64,000 bases of DNA, taken from Acidimicrobiaceae bacterium. GTDB lineage: Bacteria; Actinomycetota; Acidimicrobiia; Acidimicrobiales; RAAP-2. The first letter of the stretch is position 1. The number at the start of each line of letters is the position of its first letter. A program made the translations under genes and the position numbers. Where the stretch lies: NCBI GenBank assembly GCA_947372925.1, contig CANBVQ010000003.1, positions 18,659 through 82,658 of the forward strand, written 5' to 3'. The notes beneath the pieces are model-generated. The model saw only the letters and a program-made list of their open reading frames with translations. It searched no databases and was not told the DNA's origin. Shown in pieces: positions 19,542-28,120 of the stretch.

Positions 19542-21536
19542 ATGGCAGTTCGGTACGGATTCCGGCGCCCCGGTGACGGGGACGATTTCGAAGACCTCGC
19601 GGCCGAGGACTTGCTGGAGTACGTCCTGGACGAACTGCTGGAGTACGGCGACCTGGACTCCGTGCTGGACCGTCTGGCCTACGAGGGTCTCGAAACGCCC
19701 GACGGCGACCGCATTGAGGGCCTCAGGGACCTTCTAGACCAGGCCCGCGAACGTCGCCGTCAACTGGAAGCCTCGGCCGACCCCGAAGGCCAACTAGCCG
19801 AACTGATGAAGCGCCTCGAGCAGATTGAAGAACTCGAAGGTCAGGCTCTCGATGAACTCCAGGCCGAGGCGGAGGCCTCCGGTGACGAGCGTCGACAGGA
19901 AGTCACCAGTGACCTCGTCAATGAAAAGCGAATGCAGCGTGATCTCATGCCCGACCAGTTCGGGGAGCGACTGAGTTCGTATCAGAACTACGACTTTGTT
20001 TCGTCCGAAGCACGCGAAGCATTCGAAGAGATGATGCAAGAGATTCGCGAAGACGTCCTCAACACCTACTTCGAGGCCAACAAGGAGTTCTTCGCCAACC
20101 CCGACGAGGCCGAGATGGGCCGCCTGCGGGACATGATGAACGCGCTCTCGAATCTCATCGAGCAAGATCGCCGAGGCGAACCTCTCGACCCCACCTTCGA
20201 AGAGTTCATGCAGGAGTTCGGCGACTTCTTCCCTGGCGCCGAAACCCTCGAAGACGTCGTGCGGATGATGGCCGAACGGGCCGCCGCGGCCGAAGCGATG
20301 TTCAACTCCCTCTCGGCCGAGCAGCAAGCTGAACTACGGGGCCTCTTCGGACAGATGCTCGAAGACCTTGATCTCAACGCGGCCCTCAATCGTTTGGTCG
20401 GGAACTTGCGCCAAGCCACCCCCGACATTGACTGGCAGCGAGCTAATCGCTACCGCGGGGGCCAACCAGGGAAGTTCTCGGAAGCTACCGACCGTTCGCA
20501 AGAAATTGCAGAGCTCCGCAATTTAGAACAATTCCTCGAGGGACCCGGGGGCGCTAATCGTCTCCCGGAAATCGACATTGACGCCGTTCGTCGCAACCTC
20601 GGTCCCGACGCCGCCAAGAATGTTGAACGGCTCCAAAAGGCCATGCGCGGACTCACGGAAAAGGGATTGATTGACCGCTCGCAAGGTCAGACCAGACTCA
20701 CAGCTCGGGGTATGCGAAAGGTCGCTGGTTCGGCACTACGCGAACTCTTCTCTCAACTTCGCGGCGGCGCCTTCGGAGCGCACCGCCATGCGAGCACCTC
20801 TCGAGGTCACGACCGCGAAGAGACCTCCAAGCCCTGGGAGCCCGGCGAGGCCGTGAATCTCCACCTTGGCCGAACGCTTCGTAACGCGGTCTTTCGTCAA
20901 GGCCCGGGTACACCCGTACGACTCCTGCCTGAAGACTTCGAAGTCGAAGAGCATGAAGCAACGGTTCGTTCGGCCACCGTTATTGCGGTCGACCTCTCAC
21001 TCTCCATGGAGATGCGGGGCAACCTCGGACCGGCCAAGAAGATGGTGTTGGCACTCTCGCACCTCATCCAAACGGCCTACCCGCGCGACTTCGTCACCAT
21101 TGTTGGTTTCGGCGAGACCGCGCACGAGATCAAGTTCGAAGATGTGCCCTTCTTAACGGTGGACTACCAGTACGGCACCAACCTGCAGCACGCCCTGGCC
21201 CTCTCACGCCATCTCATGCGAGGGGAGAAGGGCACCAAGCAGATCATCGTCGTGACGGACGGTGAGCCCACGGCCCACCTGCAGCCCAACGGGGAGCCAT
21301 TCTTTTCTTGGCCCCCCGTTCGAGAGACCCTCTACCTGACCATGGCTGAGGTCCTGCGCTGCACCAAGGCCGGCATCACCATTAATACCTTCGCCCTCGA
21401 CATCGAGCGGAGCCAGTTCCCCTTCGTGGAGCAGATCGCCAAGGTCAACGGTGGTCGGACTTTCTATACCGATATTGACAACCTGGGCCGTTACGTGCTG
21501 GATGACTTCGTCAAATCTCGTAGAAAAGCTTCCTAA
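19542..21536 (+). CDS. VWA-domain protein, chelatase-subunit-like partner of the MoxR ATPase
   Basis: Starts right after AAA+ stop; MIDAS DLSLSM, VTDGEPTAHLQ; long acidic/coiled N-terminal region. Confidence 0.9.
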   Translation: MAVRYGFRRPGDGDDFEDLAAEDLLEYVLDELLEYGDLDSVLDRLAYEGLETPDGDRIEGLRDLLDQARERRRQLEASADPEGQLAELMKRLEQIEELEGQALDELQAEAEASGDERRQEVTSDLVNEKRMQRDLMPDQFGERLSSYQNYDFVSSEAREAFEEMMQEIREDVLNTYFEANKEFFANPDEAEMGRLRDMMNALSNLIEQDRRGEPLDPTFEEFMQEFGDFFPGAETLEDVVRMMAERAAAAEAMFNSLSAEQQAELRGLFGQMLEDLDLNAALNRLVGNLRQATPDIDWQRANRYRGGQPGKFSEATDRSQEIAELRNLEQFLEGPGGANRLPEIDIDAVRRNLGPDAAKNVERLQKAMRGLTEKGLIDRSQGQTRLTARGMRKVAGSALRELFSQLRGGAFGAHRHASTSRGHDREETSKPWEPGEAVNLHLGRTLRNAVFRQGPGTPVRLLPEDFEVEEHEATVRSATVIAVDLSLSMEMRGNLGPAKKMVLALSHLIQTAYPRDFVTIVGFGETAHEIKFEDVPFLTVDYQYGTNLQHALALSRHLMRGEKGTKQIIVVTDGEPTAHLQPNGEPFFSWPPVRETLYLTMAEVLRCTKAGITINTFALDIERSQFPFVEQIAKVNGGRTFYTDIDNLGRYVLDDFVKSRRKAS

Positions 21537-21632
21537 ATTCCAGGTATTTTCACTTGGCAGAACCCCCTCTGCGGTATTAGCATTACTTACTAATTGCACG
21601 ATTTTCGTGCATCACTCTCCAAGGAGCCCGCC

Positions 21633-22058
21633 GTGAACTCGACCCTTCTGCTGTGCGACAACGCCGAAGTACACAATGGACGTCTCTACCTCATGGGTGG
21701 CGGCCTGACCTGGATCTGGGCCAACTTCCCAACGCCCATGGCCGTAGCCGGACTCTTCGACCTCGACCCTTCCGAGCTCGGTCGTGAGATCCAGGTCTCA
21801 ATCCGTATTTTCCAGGAAGATGGCACCCCCGCCATGGGCACCGACTCCGGTGGCAATCCCTTCGAATACGGCTTCTCCGACAAGATCGTTACTCCTGCGA
21901 GTGACGCCACCCACGACGCTGAATTGGACTTTGTCTGGTCGGCTAAGTGGTTCGGTCTGACCCTCGCTCCCGGCGTGTACCAAATGCGTCTCATCAATGA
22001 TGAGAACGGTGAGACCGTCGGCCAGCAGCACTTCACGGCCTACGCCTCCAACAACTAA
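21633..22058 (+). CDS. DUF6941-like conserved hypothetical protein
   Basis: GTG with AAGGAG SD; NSTLLLCDNAEVHNGRLYLMGGGLTWIW...LAPGVYQMRLINDENG. Confidence 0.75.
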   Translation: MNSTLLLCDNAEVHNGRLYLMGGGLTWIWANFPTPMAVAGLFDLDPSELGREIQVSIRIFQEDGTPAMGTDSGGNPFEYGFSDKIVTPASDATHDAELDFVWSAKWFGLTLAPGVYQMRLINDENGETVGQQHFTAYASNN

Positions 22059-22227
22059 GCACGCCCGGTTCGACCGAGGCTTTCCACTGAAAATTAGGGT
22101 TTAATTCACCCTGACCCGTGCCTATCAGGGAATTTCCATTTCCATTTGCATTGTGCGCGAATTTGGGCAACAATCACACCGTTGTAATTACAACGATGAC
22201 AGCAATGGCGTTTCCTAGGAGGAACCG

Positions 22228-22506
22228 ATGGATGACATCACAAGTTTGTTGAGTGGATTAGAGAACCGCGGATGGCAGTCTCGTGCGAACTGCATGGGCG
22301 TTGACCCTGATCTCTTCTTCCCCGAGCGCGGTGCTTCAACGCGCGAAGCCAAGGAAGTCTGTCGGGGCTGTGTCGTCCGTGAGGACTGCTTGGAGTACGC
22401 CCTCGACAACGGCGAGAAGTTCGGTATCTGGGGTGGCATGAGTGAGCGTGAGCGCCGTCGTCTGCGCCGGGCCCGTGCCGTTGAGCGCCGGAGTGCTGCG
22501 AGTTAA
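22228..22506 (+). CDS. WhiB-family Fe-S transcriptional regulator
   Basis: Four Cys (ANC...EVCRGCVVREDC) and GIWGGMSERERRRLRR. Confidence 0.96.
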   Translation: MDDITSLLSGLENRGWQSRANCMGVDPDLFFPERGASTREAKEVCRGCVVREDCLEYALDNGEKFGIWGGMSERERRRLRRARAVERRSAAS

Positions 22507-22521
22507 GTCGAAGTTCTTGAG

Positions 22522-22557
22522 AAACGCCCCCGGGATAACCGGGGGCGTTTTCTTTTA
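22522..22557 (+). terminator. intrinsic terminator after whiB
   Basis: AAACGCCCCCGG-GATAA-CCGGGGGCGTTT followed by TCTTTT. Confidence 0.88.
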
Positions 22558-22561
22558 CCTA

Positions 22562-23410
22562 CTATCGACTAGTGGCCACATTCTCGAGATGTGCCTCAAT
22601 GGTGAGTTCTTCGCTCAATCCCAGTTGGGACCACCGGTGCGGATCGATGGCGTCGAGCACGGCGCGAGGCGCGAGTCCCACTAGTTCACACTCGGTGATT
22701 GCCGCTCCCTGGGGTAGGAGCTCGATGAGGGCGTCGTAGGCCACGGCCGGTCCGACGGCGAGGGGATCGATCAGATTGCAACTCACTTGTAATCGGGGGC
22801 CCACGGCGAGGCCCAGTGTGCGGATCCCGGGGCGGCGGAGCTGGTTGGCGAGGCCCTTGGCGCCCGGGAGATCGACACCCTCCACAAACATGTTCCAGGC
22901 CAGCAGAAGTGGCCGTTCTCCCACGGCGGTAGCCCCAGTTTCTTCATCGGGCAAAGTGGGACCGAAATCGGGACTCAGCGTGACGAAGGCACCCTTGCGA
23001 ACGTCTGGCAGCGTGCGCTCCACGCCGTTCACGTCTCCATAGAGAAACGTGGAGACGCCCAGATCGCCGAGCCACTCGGCCGTTTGGTTCCGCAGGGCGA
23101 GGGCTTGGGTGCGCTGGGTGGGGTCTAGAGCCACAAAGGGCACCACATCCACAACGCCAAATCGAGGATGGACACCGTCGTGGAACTCTAAATCGAGAGC
23201 GTCGATGACGTTGCGCAACATCCACTGAACATCAAGGAGTAGCTCGTCAGCCGAGTTGATGAGCGTAAAGACTGAACGATTGTGCCAAGCATCGCTGTGC
23301 CGGTGGCGAAACGATGAACCGGCCGATCGCTCAAACTGGCGCAGGATTGGTTCGTCTTGCCCCTCCGAAACGTTGATGACGCACTCAAAGACGTCGTGGT
23401 GCGCCATCAA
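22562..23410 (-). CDS. glutamate formimidoyltransferase-like protein (FTCD N-terminal domain type)
   Basis: FECVINVSEGQDEPILRQFERSAG...DAWHNRSVFTLI...HPRFGVVDVVPFVAL. Confidence 0.82.
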   Translation of the reverse strand: MMAHHDVFECVINVSEGQDEPILRQFERSAGSSFRHRHSDAWHNRSVFTLINSADELLLDVQWMLRNVIDALDLEFHDGVHPRFGVVDVVPFVALDPTQRTQALALRNQTAEWLGDLGVSTFLYGDVNGVERTLPDVRKGAFVTLSPDFGPTLPDEETGATAVGERPLLLAWNMFVEGVDLPGAKGLANQLRRPGIRTLGLAVGPRLQVSCNLIDPLAVGPAVAYDALIELLPQGAAITECELVGLAPRAVLDAIDPHRWSQLGLSEELTIEAHLENVATSR

Positions 23411-23413
23411 TCG

Positions 23414-23659
23414 TTAGCTGCGAGACAGGGGGAGCCCACGGCGACGGGCCCGCTGAAGTCGGCGGCGTTCCCGCTCGCTCTTGCCACCCCAAATACCGTG
23501 ATCCACGTGGTTGTCAAGGGCGTAGGTCAGACACTGTTCGGCTACGGGGCATGTGGCACAAATCTTCTGAGCCTTAATCACACCCGTACCGTCACCGGGG
23601 AAAAACATCTCGGCGGGGAAGTTGCGACACTTGCCCTCGGCCATCCATTCGGTATTCAT
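23414..23659 (-). CDS. WhiB-family Fe-S transcriptional regulator (second copy)
   Basis: GKCRN...KICATCPVAEQCLTYALDNHVDHGIWGGKSERERRRLQR. Confidence 0.95.
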   Translation of the reverse strand: MNTEWMAEGKCRNFPAEMFFPGDGTGVIKAQKICATCPVAEQCLTYALDNHVDHGIWGGKSERERRRLQRARRRGLPLSRS

Positions 23660-23854
23660 ACTGACCCTCCTTGTTAGGTCTACAACGGACAGTAGCCACT
23701 ACGGGGCCAGAAAGCCATTTCTACGATGCGAAGAACTTCACAACGGACCAGGAATTCTCCTGTAATAGTCAGGCTCAACTCGACATAGTCCGGTCCGATA
23801 GAATGACTGTCCCGTTGAAGTTCTACGGGAGTAACACACTCAAAAGGAGTGGCC

Positions 23855-24133
23855 ATGAGCCAGTTTTCGCCTACTGAACCGGCAGAGATCGAAAACCCCG
23901 TCGGTCACGTCCAGGTGATCTACCTCGGCCCCGTCGCCCCCCACTGGGAGTGCCGCATGGTCTTTGGCGAGCCCGAGCAAATCCAGGCCTTCGTGGACCG
24001 CGTCGACGCCCGCCTCCGCCTCCTGCCCCCTCACGACCCACAGTTCCGCCGCAATCGCGAGCGCGTCAACCGCGACGCCGAGCGCGAGCAACTCAAGATT
24101 GAGTGGGACCTCGGTTACAACGAAAACGAATAG
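23855..24133 (+). CDS. conserved hypothetical protein, charged C-terminus
   Basis: MSQFSPTEPAEIENPVGHVQVIYLGPVAPHWECRMVFGEPEQIQAFVDRV...; AAAAGGAG SD upstream; codon usage fits genome. Confidence 0.65.
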   Translation: MSQFSPTEPAEIENPVGHVQVIYLGPVAPHWECRMVFGEPEQIQAFVDRVDARLRLLPPHDPQFRRNRERVNRDAEREQLKIEWDLGYNENE

Positions 24134-24142
24134 TTTTCGCGC

Positions 24143-25273
24143 CTAGGCAAACGGCGACTGGGTGACGCGACTGCGCCACACAGCGGGCTGTAACAATTCT
24201 TCGGCACTCGGTAGTCCATCGAGCTGAAAGAGTCGAGTCAATTCTTCGATGCCCCACGTCGTAACGACCTCGCGCACAAACTGCTCGGCCACGTCGACGC
24301 GCGATCCTCGTATCGAAATACCAAAGAGAGCCGCTGCCGACTCTTCGCCCTTGGCGTCACTTCGGCGATACCGACGGAGCGCTTCATCGAGAAGTGGCGT
24401 GGGTCCAACAATCGAATGAGTGACGTGGCTCGCGATGAAGTCAAACGTGGCTCGTAGGCAGACGCTCGCGGCATCAATCGCTATGGTCGCCGGCGTTTCT
24501 TCTCCCAGCTCAATGCCTTCGAGCATCTGCTCGGGATTACTCAAGAGTTCGCTCATGTCGCCGCCCTGCATCAGTCCGGTGAGCCGTCCCATGATGTCAC
24601 CCTGGGCCGCCTGGGCGTCCTGGACCGCATCAAAGAGCAGGGCTCGCAGTGCGGTGCCCGTCCCGTCTTGACGCAAGTAGGTCGCGGCCGTGTGTTCGTA
24701 GGCCACGGCGTAAATCATTACTTGGTCGTGATCGAGCGACCACTCATCGGCGAAGCGTGCGACATTGTTGACAATGATGGCTCGTTCGTCACTTTCGCGG
24801 GGGAGTGGGATGGCTCCGAGAGACCACGCCGTCTCAGAAAAGTGACCCGCCACCGAACCCAGTTGAAACCCGATAAAGAGTGGTCCCATCGCCGCGCCCA
24901 ATTGGGCCAACATGGGGGCCATCGGGTTGTCGTCCGAACTGTCCGCTGTCGTCGGTGGCGTGCTGGTGTGGGGGGCCACCAGGGGGGACCAGTCGCGGAG
25001 TGCGGCCTCCGAAAGTTCGGTCCGTGTCGCCGCTCGGGCCGCCGTGACCTGAGGGACACCAAGCAACATCTCAATGTGACGTGCCACGAGCGGGCCGTAC
25101 TGCTCCAGTCGTTGGCGCTCAACCGGCAGGGGGTTGGGATCGGCGTCATCGCCCCGGGCAATATTGAGGGCCAGCGCGCGGGCCGTCTCCAGCCACGAGT
25201 TAGGACCCTGTTGTCCGAGCATCTTCATGAGGTCGCCCATGAATCCAAAGTTGCCGAAAGGTGTATCGCTCAC
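24143..25273 (-). CDS. DUF2342 zinc-dependent metalloprotease-family homologue (apparently degenerate active site)
   Basis: IIVNNVARFADEWSLDHDQVMIYAVAYEHTAATYLRQDG aligns by eye with DUF2342 region that normally reads ...W(V/L)ALHEVTHHA; C-terminal LPSAEELLQPAVWRSRV also family-like. Confidence 0.75.
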   Translation of the reverse strand: MSDTPFGNFGFMGDLMKMLGQQGPNSWLETARALALNIARGDDADPNPLPVERQRLEQYGPLVARHIEMLLGVPQVTAARAATRTELSEAALRDWSPLVAPHTSTPPTTADSSDDNPMAPMLAQLGAAMGPLFIGFQLGSVAGHFSETAWSLGAIPLPRESDERAIIVNNVARFADEWSLDHDQVMIYAVAYEHTAATYLRQDGTGTALRALLFDAVQDAQAAQGDIMGRLTGLMQGGDMSELLSNPEQMLEGIELGEETPATIAIDAASVCLRATFDFIASHVTHSIVGPTPLLDEALRRYRRSDAKGEESAAALFGISIRGSRVDVAEQFVREVVTTWGIEELTRLFQLDGLPSAEELLQPAVWRSRVTQSPFA

Positions 25274-25282
25274 AACAGCAAC

Positions 25283-26392
25283 TTAGGAGAGACAGGCCAG
25301 TTGCACAACCACGAATGATGGCTGCTGATCACGAAGAAACTGGACGACCATTGAGGTGTGTCCCGCCGTGGCGTAGAGCTCGGTGACGATGCCGTCCATG
25401 GTGTCGACACTCTTTTCATTAAGAGCCGTGATGATGTCGCCCGGCTCGAGCTTGTTGAAACTTGGACCCGGGGGAACGGCAGTCACGACGACTCCACCAC
25501 CTTCGGCCGGCACGCCACTGATGCCGAGGCGAGCATGACAGTTGGGGGCCGCCAGCCAAGCGGCAGCCACGCGAGAAATGTATTCGGCTGTTATCCACTG
25601 TCCGTTCTCGCCGAGCATCGCCACCACATCGCCCGAGTCGCCAATCGCAAAAGAACCGGGAAGTCCGTGTAGCTGGGCTGGTGAGGTGGCCGTGAGATAG
25701 CTAACGATGCCGTCATTGGTGGTTCGTCGAGGGTCGCTCAGCACCGTGGTGGCGTAGGCGAACCGCGGCGTCTTGGAAGAAGCGGCGAAGTATGGCGAGA
25801 TGACGAGAACGGACTCAACTGCGTTGTGCCCAGCAATGGTTGTGGTCCGAAGCAAGTGCGGAAGATGGAGAAACGTCAAGCCCAGATGGCGATCAAACCC
25901 TAACCACGTAACGGGCATGCGCGGTGTTTGAAACGTTGAACCGGTTACGGTGTCACGCCGGTCGATGGGCAAGGTGGTGACCACCACGTCGCCATTGCCA
26001 ACAATCAGGGCGCCTCCGGAAACCAGACGCCCATCTCGTTCCGTTGTGAGTTGGATCGACCGAGCGGCCGCATCTTGTCCGACGTGAGGGATGGCTTGCA
26101 GAGAAAAGGCCACGTGCTCGACCATGGAGTGAGTGGCGTCGACCGAAGTTTCGGTGGAGTAGAGCGAGAGCGAGCCCACGAGTAGGAGGACGGCGGCCCC
26201 CGTCAGGAGCGCCGTATTGACCCGCCGGCTCTTCGGGGCGGGCAGGCTGGAGAGAAGTTTCTCAAACTCGCCGGGCAGTTCCGAGGGGTGCACGTACGTG
26301 CGCCCCTCTACGGGCGGAATGACCCCCCGAGCACGGCGCCAACGAAGTCGTCGTCGTTTCCCCCCGTTGGGAGGTGCGCCATTGGTGCTCAC
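25283..26392 (-). CDS. membrane-anchored trypsin-fold (HtrA-like) PDZ protein
   Basis: One N-terminal TM, LVSGGALIVGNGDVVVTTLP, C-terminal PDZ (LGISGVPAEGGGVVVTAVPPGPSFNKLEPGDIITALNEKSV); likely GTG start 26392. Confidence 0.72.
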   Translation of the reverse strand: MSTNGAPPNGGKRRRLRWRRARGVIPPVEGRTYVHPSELPGEFEKLLSSLPAPKSRRVNTALLTGAAVLLLVGSLSLYSTETSVDATHSMVEHVAFSLQAIPHVGQDAAARSIQLTTERDGRLVSGGALIVGNGDVVVTTLPIDRRDTVTGSTFQTPRMPVTWLGFDRHLGLTFLHLPHLLRTTTIAGHNAVESVLVISPYFAASSKTPRFAYATTVLSDPRRTTNDGIVSYLTATSPAQLHGLPGSFAIGDSGDVVAMLGENGQWITAEYISRVAAAWLAAPNCHARLGISGVPAEGGGVVVTAVPPGPSFNKLEPGDIITALNEKSVDTMDGIVTELYATAGHTSMVVQFLRDQQPSFVVVQLACLS

Positions 26393-26448
26393 AGGTTGCA
26401 AGGCTAGGACTGCGACGAGGAATTTTGGTGTCGCCCTAACATCTGCAC

Positions 26449-27453
26449 GTGGCCGTTGACGTAGCGATTGATGTGGGAACGACCACAACGCGTCTGGCCA
26501 CCGCTGATGGCTCAGTCTTTCTCCGTGAAGCCAGCGTGGTTGCCGTCGACACCACCACCGGAGACATTGTTGACATTGGCGATTCCGCTATGCGCAAGAT
26601 CGGCCGCGATCCGCGACACGTCGTTAACTTTCGTCCCCTGGCCAACGGCACCACCATCGACTTTGACGTGGCCGCTCGACTGATTCGTGCGCTCTTTGAC
26701 CGTGCCGGTTTTAGTCGAATGAGTCGAGTGCACGCCACGATGAGCGTTCCGGCATTCGCAACCTCTATAGAACGGCGCGCGCTGCGACAGGCGGCCCTGC
26801 AGGCCGGGGCCGTGGACGCCACGTTGATTGAAGCACCCATCGCTGCGGCGATTGGGGTCGGCCTCCACGTCGATGAACCGGTAGCGGCGCCAATCATCAT
26901 GCTGGGTGGTGGGGCGTGTGAAACCGCGCTCATTTCACTCGGTGGCATCGTCACGGCCAAGTCTGTGCGGATCGGTGGTTCGCACTTGGATGAATCCATC
27001 GCCTCAGCACTACGCCACCGTTACGGCGTCGTGGTCTCCCCTCGAGTGGCCGAGTCACTCAAGAACGAGCTGGGATCGCTCATGGGTTCACGGCGAAGTG
27101 ACATTCGGGTCGTGCCGGCCCGCACCGTAGACCTCGGTCTTCCCGTCAGCGTTGAAGTCGCTGCGGAGGTCGTAGATGGTGCTATTGCCGACCACGTTCG
27201 CTCCATTGTGCGCAGCGTTAAGGAGTGTCTGGGTGAAGCGCCGCCGGATCTCTCCCAGGACGTTTCCGTGCGAGGGATCCATGTTGTGGGCGGCGTGGCG
27301 CAACTCCACGACTTCCCCGAGCTCTTGACCCATGAAGTCGGAGTGGCCTGCACGACCGTTGTCCAGCCCGATTTAGTCGTGATTCGCGGACTCTTGCGAT
27401 GCTTAAACGAGTTGCATACGCTCCATCGCGCACTGCGTTCGACCGACGTTTAG
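26449..27453 (+). CDS. MreB-like actin-fold protein
   Basis: VAIDVGTTTTRLA, VHATMSVPAFATSIERRALRQAALQAGAVDATLIEAPIAAAIG, ALISLGGIVTAKSVRIGG. Confidence 0.82.
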   Translation: MAVDVAIDVGTTTTRLATADGSVFLREASVVAVDTTTGDIVDIGDSAMRKIGRDPRHVVNFRPLANGTTIDFDVAARLIRALFDRAGFSRMSRVHATMSVPAFATSIERRALRQAALQAGAVDATLIEAPIAAAIGVGLHVDEPVAAPIIMLGGGACETALISLGGIVTAKSVRIGGSHLDESIASALRHRYGVVVSPRVAESLKNELGSLMGSRRSDIRVVPARTVDLGLPVSVEVAAEVVDGAIADHVRSIVRSVKECLGEAPPDLSQDVSVRGIHVVGGVAQLHDFPELLTHEVGVACTTVVQPDLVVIRGLLRCLNELHTLHRALRSTDV

Positions 27454-28082
27454 TCGGGATCTCGACGAAGCTGCTCGACGGCCGAACGAACTTGCCAGTC
27501 ACGATCTTGGGCCGCCGCATCGAGAGCGGTTTCGATATCGGGCCCTTCAAAGGATGACAGTGCCACGACTGCACGGCGGCGGACGGTGGGCTTATCCTGC
27601 AGGGCCGCCAGAATCACGTCTCGACCCTGGTCGAGACCAATCTGCCCGAGGGCAATCACGCCCGCTTCTCGGCATCGAGCGTCCTCGTGCGATGTCGTTA
27701 TCCGGTTGATGGAATCAACGAGCGCTGCCAGACCGAGTTCGCCGCTCGCAAAGATTGTCGCCTCCACCACGAGCGGATCGTCGTGAGTCAGGAGGGTGTT
27801 GAGTGCCTGGCTAATTTCGTCGTCCACCGTCTCAAGATGAGCCGCCACCTCCAGGGCGTCGCGAAGCACGTTGGAATTCGTGTCACGCAGCAGGGGCAGC
27901 AGTATGGCGTTGTCGACACACTGGTGACGCGCCAGCCCCCGAATTGCCAGCGACCGCGCACGGGGGAGTGGGTGGTGAAGCGCGGTGACGAGTGTGGCGC
28001 GCGACTGGTCGCTGCCATCAAAACCGGCGCGGACTAGTTCTTCGGCGAATGACTCCGGTAGCGTGGCGTCATCGTGTGGCAT
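27450..28082 (-). CDS. HEAT-repeat protein
   Basis: Repeated helical units (ALHHPLPRARSLAIRGLARHQ; AGVIALGQIGLDQGRDVILAALQDKPTVRRRAVVALSSF); ATG at 28082. Confidence 0.8.
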   Translation of the reverse strand: MPHDDATLPESFAEELVRAGFDGSDQSRATLVTALHHPLPRARSLAIRGLARHQCVDNAILLPLLRDTNSNVLRDALEVAAHLETVDDEISQALNTLLTHDDPLVVEATIFASGELGLAALVDSINRITTSHEDARCREAGVIALGQIGLDQGRDVILAALQDKPTVRRRAVVALSSFEGPDIETALDAAAQDRDWQVRSAVEQLRRDPD

Positions 28083-28120
28083 GGTTCTATTCTCACCTGT
28101 AGTGCCCACCAAGGACGGTT

